A stretch of 6,166 nt of DNA from Spirochaetales bacterium (GTDB lineage Bacteria; Spirochaetota; Spirochaetia; SZUA-6; DRHE01), in the NCBI GenBank assembly GCA_016930895.1, contig JAFGFV010000580.1, forward strand, positions 1-6,166, given 5' to 3'. Position 1 is the stretch's first letter. Each line of letters starts with the position of its first letter. Position numbers and translations under genes: made by a program. Positions 1 through 5,710 of this stretch are shown here, one piece after another. The notes beneath the pieces were generated by a model. The model saw only the letters and a program-made list of their open reading frames with translations, did no database searches and was not told the DNA's origin.

Positions 1-437
1 TCTACGTGGTCTGGCGAATCGTCAACTCCCCCGTCGGCCGGGCCATGATGGCCATCCGCGAGGACGAGGGCGCGGCGCAGGTCCAGGGAGTCAACCTGCT
101 CAAGTACAAGCTCATGGCCTTCGCCATCGGGGCCTTTTTCGCGGGGGTGGCCGGCGGCCTCTACGCCCACTTGGCGGGGGCCATCCGCCCCTACGGCTTC
201 TCCTTCGACCTTACCTTCCAGATCGTGATCATGGTGGTCGTGGGGGGGCAGGGGACCATTTTCGGTCCGGCCGTGGGGGTGGCCGGGCTGATCGTGCTCC
301 GGTACGTGCTCAAGCCCGTGGAGGAAGCACTGGGAATCTACGGGCTGGTGGAGCTGATCTACGCCGCTCTGCTGGTTTTCGTCATGCTCTACCGGCCCGG
401 CGGGATCATGGGCGGAGGCAGGAGGAACCGATCATGA
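1..437 (+). CDS. livM: Branched-chain amino acid-type ABC transporter permease (LivM family), 3' part
   Basis: C-terminal part of an inner-membrane permease of the LivM/UrtC type, which forms the channel of a high-affinity ABC importer for branched-chain amino acids or related small amides. The frame is open to the left edge, so the gene starts upstream; the GTG at position 6 is an internal Val. About 144 residues are visible. They include the cytoplasmic coupling loop that contacts the ATPase (the GRAMMAIREDEGAAQVQG stretch, followed by LKYKLMAF), then hydrophobic segments at AIGAFFAGVAGGLYA, at IVIMVVVGGQGTIFGPAVGV and near the C-terminus at LVELIYAALLVFVMLY. It ends RPGGIMGGG, a typical LivM tail, so the 3' end looks intact. 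The stop TGA (435-437) overlaps the ATG of the hydantoinase gene, implying one operon. The ATPase genes that often follow livM are not here and must lie elsewhere. Family assignment is secure; the substrate is not readable and could be a ureide or amide instead of an amino acid. Confidence 0.9.
   Translation, partial: YVVWRIVNSPVGRAMMAIREDEGAAQVQGVNLLKYKLMAFAIGAFFAGVAGGLYAHLAGAIRPYGFSFDLTFQIVIMVVVGGQGTIFGPAVGVAGLIVLRYVLKPVEEALGIYGLVELIYAALLVFVMLYRPGGIMGGGRRNRS
420..425 (+). promoter_or_regulatory. Ribosome binding site of the hydantoinase gene
   Basis: AGGAGG lies 8 nt before the ATG at 434, inside the last codons of the permease. It fixes the hydantoinase start and supports independent, strong initiation as well as coupling to permease translation. 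Confidence 0.8.
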
Positions 438-1804
438 AGGCGGACACGGTCATCAAGAACGCTGCGATCGTGCGTCCCGACCGCTGCATCGAGGGGCACA
501 TCGCTGTCCAGGAGGGGCGGGTCGTCCAGATCTCCGCGGGCTCTCCCCCCCAGGGCGGACGGGAAATCGACGCCCGGGGTCGCTACGTGATCCCCGGTCT
601 GATCGACCCCCATATGCACTTTGACTGGCCCGATTGGGACCTGGCCGAGGGGACCCGGTCGGCCACCCGGGCGGCCGCCGCGGGTGGATACAGCACGGTC
701 ATCCACCACCTGAGCGGAGCGGGGAGCCTGGAAGAGATCTTCCGGCAGGGGCGCGAGATCGTGGAGGCGAACGCCTGCATCGACACGGGCTTCCACCTGG
801 CCGTGTTCAACGAAGAGCAGGTGGCCGAGATCCCGCGGGTCGCGCGCCTGGGGGTCCCGTCCTTCAAGTTCTTTCTCCCCTACCGGGGCAGCGAGGTGGT
901 CCCGCCGCTCACGGGCATCGACGACGGCATCGTCTACTGCGCCATGGAGGCGATCGCCGGTCTCGGTTACCCGGGGCTGGCCATGGTCCACTGCGAGAAC
1001 GTGGAGATCTTCTTCCGGCTCAAGGACCGGGTCCTGCGCGAGGGCCGCGGGGACAGGGTGAATTGGGCCGATGTCCGCCCGGTGGTGTGTGAGCTGGAGA
1101 GCATCGGCAGGATCGCCTGCTTCTCGGAGATCACCGGCTGCCCGGTATATATCGTCCACGTGAGCTCGAAACAGGGGGCGGCGGCCATCAAGGGGGCCCG
1201 GGAGCGCGGGGTGCGGATGACCGGCGAGACCTGCCCCCAGTACCTGACCCTGACCGCCGGGGAGATCGACCGGGTCCTGGGCAAGGTCAATCCGCCGATC
1301 CGCCGCGAGCAGGAGCATTCCCAGAGCCTGTGGCAGGCCCTGAACAGCGGGGCCCTGCAGACCATCGGCTCCGACCATGCCCCCTGCGCCCGCAAGCACA
1401 AGCAGGAGTTCTGGGAGGCGGTGGTCGGCGTGGCCGGGATCCAGACCGTGCTGCCCGTGCTGCTGAGCGAAGGGGTCAACCGGAACCGGATCTCGATCAA
1501 CAAGCTGGTGGAGGTCACCAGCTACAACCCCGCCCGGACCTTCGGGCTGTACCCGGACAAGGGTGCCATCGAGGTCGGCGCCTGGGCGGACCTGACGATC
1601 CTCGACATGCAGAAGAAGCAGGTGGTGCGGGCCGCGGAGCTCCACCACATCTCGGATTTCTCCCTGTACGAGGGACGGGAGCTCACCGGCTGGCCGGTGC
1701 TCACAATGGTGCGCGGGACCGTGGTCGCCGAAGACGGAGAGGTAATCGGGGAACCCGGCACGGGGCGATACGTTCCCCGGGTTCCCGGACAGGCCAAGGT
1801 CTAG
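434..1804 (+). CDS. Hydantoinase/dihydropyrimidinase-family cyclic amidohydrolase
   Basis: Cytoplasmic metal-dependent hydrolase of the amidohydrolase superfamily, expected to open a cyclic ureide or imide (hydantoin, dihydropyrimidine, allantoin or similar) to an N-carbamoyl or open amide product. The 456-residue length is normal for the family. All binuclear-metal ligands are visible: H60 and H62 in GLIDPHMHFD, the carboxylated lysine K145 in PSFKFF, H186 in VHCEN, H242 in VHVSS and D314 in GSDHAP. Family blocks GETCPQYL (264-271) and NPPIR (286-290) are present. The C-terminal beta-sandwich strand GTVVAEDGEVIGEPGTGRYV matches hydantoinases. The ATG at 434 has an AGGAGG site and overlaps the permease stop, so permease and enzyme are probably made together and the enzyme may act on the imported compound. 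Dihydropyrimidinase, D-hydantoinase, allantoinase and cyclic-imidase cannot be separated by eye. A pyrimidine-synthesis dihydroorotase is less likely given the length and context. Confidence 0.9.
   Translation: MKADTVIKNAAIVRPDRCIEGHIAVQEGRVVQISAGSPPQGGREIDARGRYVIPGLIDPHMHFDWPDWDLAEGTRSATRAAAAGGYSTVIHHLSGAGSLEEIFRQGREIVEANACIDTGFHLAVFNEEQVAEIPRVARLGVPSFKFFLPYRGSEVVPPLTGIDDGIVYCAMEAIAGLGYPGLAMVHCENVEIFFRLKDRVLREGRGDRVNWADVRPVVCELESIGRIACFSEITGCPVYIVHVSSKQGAAAIKGARERGVRMTGETCPQYLTLTAGEIDRVLGKVNPPIRREQEHSQSLWQALNSGALQTIGSDHAPCARKHKQEFWEAVVGVAGIQTVLPVLLSEGVNRNRISINKLVEVTSYNPARTFGLYPDKGAIEVGAWADLTILDMQKKQVVRAAELHHISDFSLYEGRELTGWPVLTMVRGTVVAEDGEVIGEPGTGRYVPRVPGQAKV
1749..1786. repeat. Inverted repeat at the convergent gene junction, possible transcription brake
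   Basis: A perfect 10-bp inverted repeat, GGGAACCCGG at 1749-1758 and CCGGGTTCCC at 1777-1786, is separated by 18 nt. A competing 5-bp stem, CGGGG (1761-1765) with CCCCG (1775-1779), could form inside it. It lies in the last codons of the hydantoinase gene and 15-52 nt past the asparaginase stop on the other strand. There is no T-run on either side, so it is not a classical intrinsic terminator. It could slow polymerase from either direction, or be a by-product of GC-rich coding sequence. Confidence 0.35.
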
Positions 1805-2811
1805 CCGGAATCCAGGCTGCCGGAGGCCGCGATCCGCCGCACTTTCTCGGGGTCGCTGCTCTGCCCCAGGGCCCACATGAGCCGCACCACCAGCGCCTCG
1901 GGGCTCAGATCGCCCCCCTCCACGGCGCCCAGCTCCAGGCAGCGCCTGCCGACCGTGTAGCTGCCCAGGTCCGTTCCTCCGAAGGGGCTCTGAGTGCTCA
2001 AGACCACGCAGACCCCCTTGGCCAGCAGCCCTTCCACCCCGGCCAGAAAGCGTTCGTCCTCGAAAGGGATGATCCCCACCCCGTAGCCCTCGATCACCAC
2101 GCCCTTGATATCGGTCCCGGCCAGAAAGGCAAAGATGCCCGGGTCCAGGCTGGGGAACAGCTTGAGCAGGAACACCTCCCGGCTGACCGCAGGCAAGAGG
2201 GCGGGCGAGCCCGGAACAGCCCGCGGGGGCCCCTGGAACCATTGGACCCGGCCGTCGCGCACCTTGCCCAGATCCGGGACGTTGACGCTGCGGAACGCGT
2301 CCGGGTCCCGGGTGTCCAGCTTGAGCACACGGTCTGCCCGGAGGATCCGGCCGCCAAAGACCACCATCACCCCGGCTGCGGGCTGCCCGGCCACCGCGAA
2401 GGCGTCGACCAAGTTGCGCGCCGCGTCGCTGTCCGGGTCGTCCACGGGCAGCTGCGCCCCGGTCAGCACCACGGGCCGGTCGGGATTGCGAAGCATGAGC
2501 GACAGGGCAGCGGCCGTGTAGGCCAGGGTGTGGGTGCCGTGGGTGATGACCACCCCGTCGAACCCGCGCAGACCCTCGAACGCGGCCGCGGCGATACGCC
2601 CCCAGTGCTCGGGCCCCAGGTTGGTGCTGTCGGCGTTCAGGAGCTGGCGCGACTCCGCGCGATACCTGCGGGCGATCTCCCCAATCTGCCCCAGGAGCGC
2701 TTCGGCCCCCACGGTGGGTGCAATCCCCTGCCCCGTGCGGGTGGAGGCGATGGTCCCCCCGGTGGCCAGGTGCAGGATGCGTCTGATCGTTCGCTTGCCG
2801 GGTTGCCTCAT
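1801..2811 (-). CDS. L-asparaginase-family amidohydrolase (type I-like) with altered HGTHT motif
   Basis: Complete 336-residue protein of the bacterial asparaginase family, whose members hydrolyse Asn (and sometimes Gln) to the acid plus ammonia. There is no signal peptide, so it is cytoplasmic. The first catalytic loop HLATGGTIAS carries nucleophile T20. The second block NADSTNLGPEHW carries substrate-binding D61-S62. The block THGTHTLAYTAAALSLML (90-107) resembles cytoplasmic type I enzymes, and K164 in RVLKL is the probable triad lysine. The oddity is His94 where the family has Asp (HGTDT): codon CAC, one base from GAC. In characterised asparaginases that Asp belongs to the Thr-Asp-Lys triad and contacts the substrate alpha-amino group, so activity on plain Asn is doubtful. 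Start: ATG at 2811, with a modest GGAAG 6 nt upstream. The gene is transcribed away from the creatininase gene and converges on the hydantoinase gene, sharing CTAG (1801-1804) with its stop codon. A distinct amidase specificity or an inactive relative are both possible. Confidence 0.86.
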   Translation of the reverse strand: MRQPGKRTIRRILHLATGGTIASTRTGQGIAPTVGAEALLGQIGEIARRYRAESRQLLNADSTNLGPEHWGRIAAAAFEGLRGFDGVVITHGTHTLAYTAAALSLMLRNPDRPVVLTGAQLPVDDPDSDAARNLVDAFAVAGQPAAGVMVVFGGRILRADRVLKLDTRDPDAFRSVNVPDLGKVRDGRVQWFQGPPRAVPGSPALLPAVSREVFLLKLFPSLDPGIFAFLAGTDIKGVVIEGYGVGIIPFEDERFLAGVEGLLAKGVCVVLSTQSPFGGTDLGSYTVGRRCLELGAVEGGDLSPEALVVRLMWALGQSSDPEKVRRIAASGSLDSG

Positions 2812-2836
2812 TCCCCGCTTCCAGGACCGCCCTTCG

Positions 2837-2866
2837 TTGCAGCCGCCTGCGACCGCGTGTTAATAT
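2837..2866 (+). promoter_or_regulatory. Candidate sigma-70 promoter for the creatininase-gatE-gatD operon
   Basis: TTGCAG (2837-2842) as -35 and TAATAT (2861-2866) as -10, spaced 18 bp. TATGAT (2864-2869) is an overlapping alternative -10, but with a poorer 21-bp spacing. The predicted start near 2873-2876 gives a leader of about 25 nt that includes the ribosome binding site at 2884. Predicted by eye only. Confidence 0.45.
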
Positions 2867-2883
2867 GATACAACACCCGCAAC

Positions 2884-2891
2884 AAGGAGGT
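2884..2891 (+). promoter_or_regulatory. Strong ribosome binding site of the creatininase-family gene
   Basis: AAGGAGGT, a near-perfect anti-16S match, sits 7 nt before the ATG at 2899. It fixes that start even though it adds a polar N-terminal extension not usual for the family. Confidence 0.85.
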
Positions 2892-2898
2892 CGATACT

Positions 2899-3723
2899 AT
2901 GGCCGACACCAATACCAGCCCGACCGGCAAGGACGAACGCCCCGCGCAGCCGTCCGCGGGAAGCGGACGGGCACCAAGGAGCGTCAGGCTCGAGGAGCTC
3001 AACCAGAACATCATCGAGCAGGCGGGAATCGACAAGGCCATTCTGGCCATCGGCGCGTGCGAGAGCCACGGGGGGCACCTGCCCTTCGGGACGGACACCT
3101 TCGTGTCCCACGGCCTGGCCGTGGCCGCCGCCGAACGCCTGGGACGCACCGTGGTGGTGCCGCCGCTGTGGTACGGGGTCAGCGTCCACTACCGGCACAA
3201 GCCCATGTGCATCACCCTCAACAACGACACCATGGTCCAGGTCCTGCGGGACGTGTTCGCCTCTCTGGACTGGTGGGGGATCCGCAAGGTCTTCGTGGTC
3301 TGCGGCCACGACGGGAACATTCCGTGCATCGAGATTGCGGCGCGGGACGCCCAGCAGGCCCACCCTGAGCTGCGGATCGCGGTGCTGGAGGCCTGGTGGA
3401 CCACCGCCGGGGCCCTGCTGCCTCCGGACACCTTCGAGGTGTGGAACGGTCTCGGGCACGGCGGGGAAGGAGAGACTTCCATCGGTCTGGCCATGTTCCC
3501 GCACCTGGTGGATATGAGCCAGGCCAAGGGAATGATTCCCGAGCTGCCCACCCACATCCGCATGATCTGGAACTTCCAGGAGCTCACCGACTACGGTGCC
3601 AGCGGGGCTCCGGAGAAGGGCACCGTGGAAAAGGGCGAAAAGATGAAGAAGGTGCTCGTGGACCACATCGTGGAGTTCATCGAGAAAATGGACAGCCAGG
3701 ACTGGAAGATCCGCAAGGCGTGA
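2899..3723 (+). CDS. Creatininase-family amidohydrolase
   Basis: Cytoplasmic metal-dependent amidohydrolase of the creatininase fold, a family that includes creatinine amidohydrolase, formamide hydrolases and the mycofactocin peptidase MftE. Visible motifs are IGACESHGGHLPFGTD (51-66) with likely ligands E55, H57 and D66; CGHDGN (135-140) with ligand H137; and GHGGEGETS (186-194), the signature block near the end of the active site. Pseudomonas creatininase has GHYEN with a metal-binding Glu at the fourth motif position; here that position is Gly139, so true creatininase activity is not supported and a different amide or lactam substrate is likely. The protein has 274 residues, a little longer than usual. 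The surplus is mainly residues 1-28, rich in Pro, Ser, Gly and charged residues and probably disordered. This gene heads the operon with gatE-like and gatD-like genes; the next start is 7 bp beyond its stop. Family call is firm, substrate unknown. Confidence 0.88.
   Translation: MADTNTSPTGKDERPAQPSAGSGRAPRSVRLEELNQNIIEQAGIDKAILAIGACESHGGHLPFGTDTFVSHGLAVAAAERLGRTVVVPPLWYGVSVHYRHKPMCITLNNDTMVQVLRDVFASLDWWGIRKVFVVCGHDGNIPCIEIAARDAQQAHPELRIAVLEAWWTTAGALLPPDTFEVWNGLGHGGEGETSIGLAMFPHLVDMSQAKGMIPELPTHIRMIWNFQELTDYGASGAPEKGTVEKGEKMKKVLVDHIVEFIEKMDSQDWKIRKA
2950..2970 (+). repeat. Short perfect hairpin in the start of the creatininase-family gene
   Basis: CCGTCCGC (2950-2957) and GCGGACGG (2963-2970) form a perfect 8-bp stem with a 5-nt GGGAA loop. 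It lies about 50 nt inside the gene, in the part encoding the non-conserved N-terminal extension. It could influence early elongation or message stability, or be chance. Confidence 0.35.
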
Positions 3724-3730
3724 TCCCTCC

Positions 3731-5710
3731 ATGCCCGACAATCTCCTGAAGCCCGCGGCTTCGCGCGGTCCGATGCGCCTGGACTGCGAGGCCGCCGGGC
3801 TGAAGTGCGGGCTGGAGATACACTATCAGCTCGACACCCCGACCAAGCTCTTCTGCCGCTGCCCCGTGGGGTTGAGAAACGATCCCCACGACGCGGAGAT
3901 CGTCCGCCACATGCGCCCCACCCTCTCCGAGCTCGGTGAATACGACGGGACGGCCCTCATGGAGTTCAAGACCCGCAAGGAGGTGCACTACCAGCTGCAC
4001 TATGGTTCAGTGTGCACCTACGAGATGGACGACACCCCGCCCTTCCTCCTGAACCGCCAGGCGTTGGACATCGCCCTGGAGATCGCCCTGCTCCTGAACT
4101 GCCAGGTGGTCGACGAGATCCACGTCTCCCGCAAGCAGTACCTGGACGGCAGCATCCCGACGGGTTTCCAGCGCACCATCGCGGTGGGAGTGAACGGCTG
4201 GATCCCCTTCCGGGGCCGGCGGATCGGCATTCTGCAGCTCTGTTTGGAGGAGGACGCCTGCCGCGAGGTCTCGGACCGGGGCCACGTGATCGTGTTCCGG
4301 GCCGACCGCCTGTCCACTCCCCTGGTGGAGGTGATCACCGCCGCGGACATGCGCACGCCCGAGGAGGCCATGGAGGTGGACCGCGAGCTCGGGCGCATCC
4401 TGCGGGCCACGGGCAAGGTGCGCCGGGGCATGGGTTCGGTCAGGCAGGACGTCAACGTCAGCGTCGCCGGCGGGACCCGGGCCGAGATCAAGGGGGTGCC
4501 ACGGACCGGGCGGATCGAGCGGCTCGTGTATTCCGAGGGCGTGCGCCAGTGCGCCCTGCTCGCTCTCAAGGGGGAGCTGGAGGCCCGCGGCGTCATCGGC
4601 GACGACTTCGCCGCCGCCTCGAGGATCTGCACCGACCTGTTCGACAAGACCGACTCGGCGGCCATCGGCGCGGCCCTGCGCGAGGGAGGAGTGGTGGGGG
4701 CGGTCAAGCTCGGCGGCTTCGGGGGCCTGCTCGCCTTTCCCGTGTCCCCGGGACGGACCTTCGCGGACGAGATCAGGGGCCGGGTCCGGGTGATCGCCTG
4801 CCTGGACCGGCCGCCGATCCTGTTCCACACCGACGATACCGATCCTTCGGACGGCTTGTCCCGTGCGGAGGTGGACCGGCTGCGCCGCGCGCTGGCCGCG
4901 GAACCCGCCGATGCGATCGTGGTGGTCTGGGGCGCTGCGGAGGACGTGGCCACGGCGCTCCAGGAGGTCGAGGCCCGGGCCCGCGAGGCGACCCTCGGAG
5001 TGCCGAACGAGACCCGGCAGGCGCTGGCAGACGGGACGACCGACTTCGAGCGCATCCTCCCCGGCCCCAACCGCATGTATCCGGATACCGACTCGGCGCC
5101 CATCCCGGTCGAGGCAGAGCACCTGGAGTCCATCCGTTCGGGGTTGCCGGTCTCCCCAGTGAGCTGGCGGGAGCGGTACGGGGACCTGCTTCCGCAGGAG
5201 CTGATCAGCCGGCTGATCGACGCGGGCACCATCGGGCTGTTCCACGAGCTCCACGCCTGCACGCAGTGGCGCCCCAAGCTCCTGGCCCATACCCTGGCTT
5301 CGACCCTCCCACACCTGGCCCGGCGCAAGGTGGAGGCTGCAGAGATCCCTCTCCCGCGGCTGGCGGGGCTGTTCGAGGCCTGTGCCCGGGGGCTCCTGCC
5401 CGCGGAGGCGCTGCCGGCCGGCCTGGTCAAGCTGGTCCAGGGTGCGGAGGTGCAGGAGGTGTGCGCCGAGCTTGCCCCCCCGCAGGAGGCGCAGGTCCGC
5501 GCCGCGGCCGCCGAAGCGCTGGCCGCCCTCGGGTCCCCCGGGGGGTGGCGCTGCCGGGAGCCGGAACCCCGAGGAATCCGGCTCAGGATGCGGGACTTCC
5601 TGATCGGCGGGGTCAAGCGCAGGCTGGGGCTCCCCGGGGCCGGCGAGTCCGTGCGCCGGGTGGTCGAGGAGCTGCTCGCGGCTCAGAGGCCGGCGGAGGA
5701 CCGGCCATGA
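3731..5710 (+). CDS. gatE: GatE-like subunit of archaeal-type Glu-tRNA(Gln) amidotransferase
   Basis: GatE activates the gamma-carboxylate of Glu-tRNA(Gln) with ATP and accepts ammonia from GatD to make Gln-tRNA(Gln). At 659 residues it is slightly longer than archaeal GatE (about 620-635), with roughly 20 extra residues at the N-terminus. GatB/GatE catalytic-core motifs: GLKCGLEIHYQLD (23-35) with E29 and H31; LFCRCP (40-45); SRKQYLDGS and GFQRT (133-149); CLEEDA (171-176); DRLSTPLVEV (192-201) with E200; GKVRRGMGSVRQDVNVSV (228-245) and EIKGVP. These cover the expected metal- and ATP-binding residues, so the kinase step looks intact. A GAD insertion (the domain shared with bacterial AspRS) follows at about 300-410, with FDKTD and VKLGGFGGLL. 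GPNRMYPDTD (444-453) closes the core, and a helical tail (about 520-659) corresponds to the YqeY-like tRNA-binding part. The GAD insertion and the GatD partner exclude bacterial GatB. The start lies 7 bp after the creatininase stop with only a weak SD (AAGGCG, 3714-3719), suggesting translational coupling. A non-tRNA substrate is possible. Confidence 0.86.
   Translation: MPDNLLKPAASRGPMRLDCEAAGLKCGLEIHYQLDTPTKLFCRCPVGLRNDPHDAEIVRHMRPTLSELGEYDGTALMEFKTRKEVHYQLHYGSVCTYEMDDTPPFLLNRQALDIALEIALLLNCQVVDEIHVSRKQYLDGSIPTGFQRTIAVGVNGWIPFRGRRIGILQLCLEEDACREVSDRGHVIVFRADRLSTPLVEVITAADMRTPEEAMEVDRELGRILRATGKVRRGMGSVRQDVNVSVAGGTRAEIKGVPRTGRIERLVYSEGVRQCALLALKGELEARGVIGDDFAAASRICTDLFDKTDSAAIGAALREGGVVGAVKLGGFGGLLAFPVSPGRTFADEIRGRVRVIACLDRPPILFHTDDTDPSDGLSRAEVDRLRRALAAEPADAIVVVWGAAEDVATALQEVEARAREATLGVPNETRQALADGTTDFERILPGPNRMYPDTDSAPIPVEAEHLESIRSGLPVSPVSWRERYGDLLPQELISRLIDAGTIGLFHELHACTQWRPKLLAHTLASTLPHLARRKVEAAEIPLPRLAGLFEACARGLLPAEALPAGLVKLVQGAEVQEVCAELAPPQEAQVRAAAAEALAALGSPGGWRCREPEPRGIRLRMRDFLIGGVKRRLGLPGAGESVRRVVEELLAAQRPAEDRP
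5695..5699 (+). promoter_or_regulatory. Ribosome binding site of the gatD-like gene
   Basis: GGAGG lies 7 nt before the ATG at 5707, inside the last codons of the gatE-like gene, and fixes the gatD start. Confidence 0.75.

Larger units (their letters stand above)
2812..2898. promoter_or_regulatory. Divergent control region between asparaginase and creatininase genes
   Basis: The only substantial intergenic gap (87 bp). It must hold the signals for the creatininase-gatE-gatD operon and probably for the asparaginase gene. An AT-rich island at 2860-2875 stands out in very GC-rich DNA. A short inverted repeat, GTGTT (2857-2861) and AACAC (2872-2876) with 10 nt between, brackets it and could be a repressor operator. 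The centre is not symmetric, so the operator idea is tentative. No convincing minus-strand promoter could be fixed. Confidence 0.5.

Noticed and set aside
434..1804. Pyrimidine-biosynthesis dihydroorotase (pyrC)
   Set aside because: Length, the GETCPQYL block, the hydantoinase-like C-terminal strand and the absence of pyrimidine genes nearby favour the hydantoinase/dihydropyrimidinase branch.
389..2242. Very long minus-strand open frame opposite the hydantoinase gene and part of the asparaginase gene
   Set aside because: Low-complexity Gly/Arg/Pro/His-rich translation with no recognisable domain. It overlaps two clearly conserved genes, and long antisense frames are expected in GC-rich coding DNA.
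1801..2811. Asparaginase gene as a pseudogene because of the HGTHT change
   Set aside because: The frame is open over the full expected length, and the other catalytic and structural motifs are preserved, so a change of specificity is at least as likely as decay.
1330..2868. Plus-strand open frame spanning the hydantoinase 3' end and the whole asparaginase gene
   Set aside because: The translation is repetitive Gly/Arg/Pro/Gln-rich sequence without motifs, and it is antisense to a well-conserved asparaginase.
2861..2869. Archaeal TATA box reading of the AT-rich island
   Set aside because: A TATA box here would place the transcript start near 2890, cutting off the AAGGAGGT site at 2884-2891. 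A bacterial -10 reading keeps that site in the message. This is an argument, not proof.
3773..3775. Alternative downstream start for GatE (Met15), giving a length nearer the archaeal proteins
   Set aside because: No ribosome binding site precedes it. The 3731 start is 7 bp from the upstream stop and fits translational coupling, although the first 20 or so residues are not conserved.
4007..5616. Two overlapping long minus-strand open frames opposite the gatE-like gene
   Set aside because: Shadow frames: biased composition (Ser/Arg/Pro or Gly/Asp/Val), no motif, no ribosome binding site of note, and complete overlap with a conserved gene.
3731..5710. Ordinary bacterial GatB
   Set aside because: Bacterial GatB is about 480 residues and lacks the GAD insertion. 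This protein has it, matches GatE wording such as LFCRCP and RMYPDTD, and is followed by GatD.
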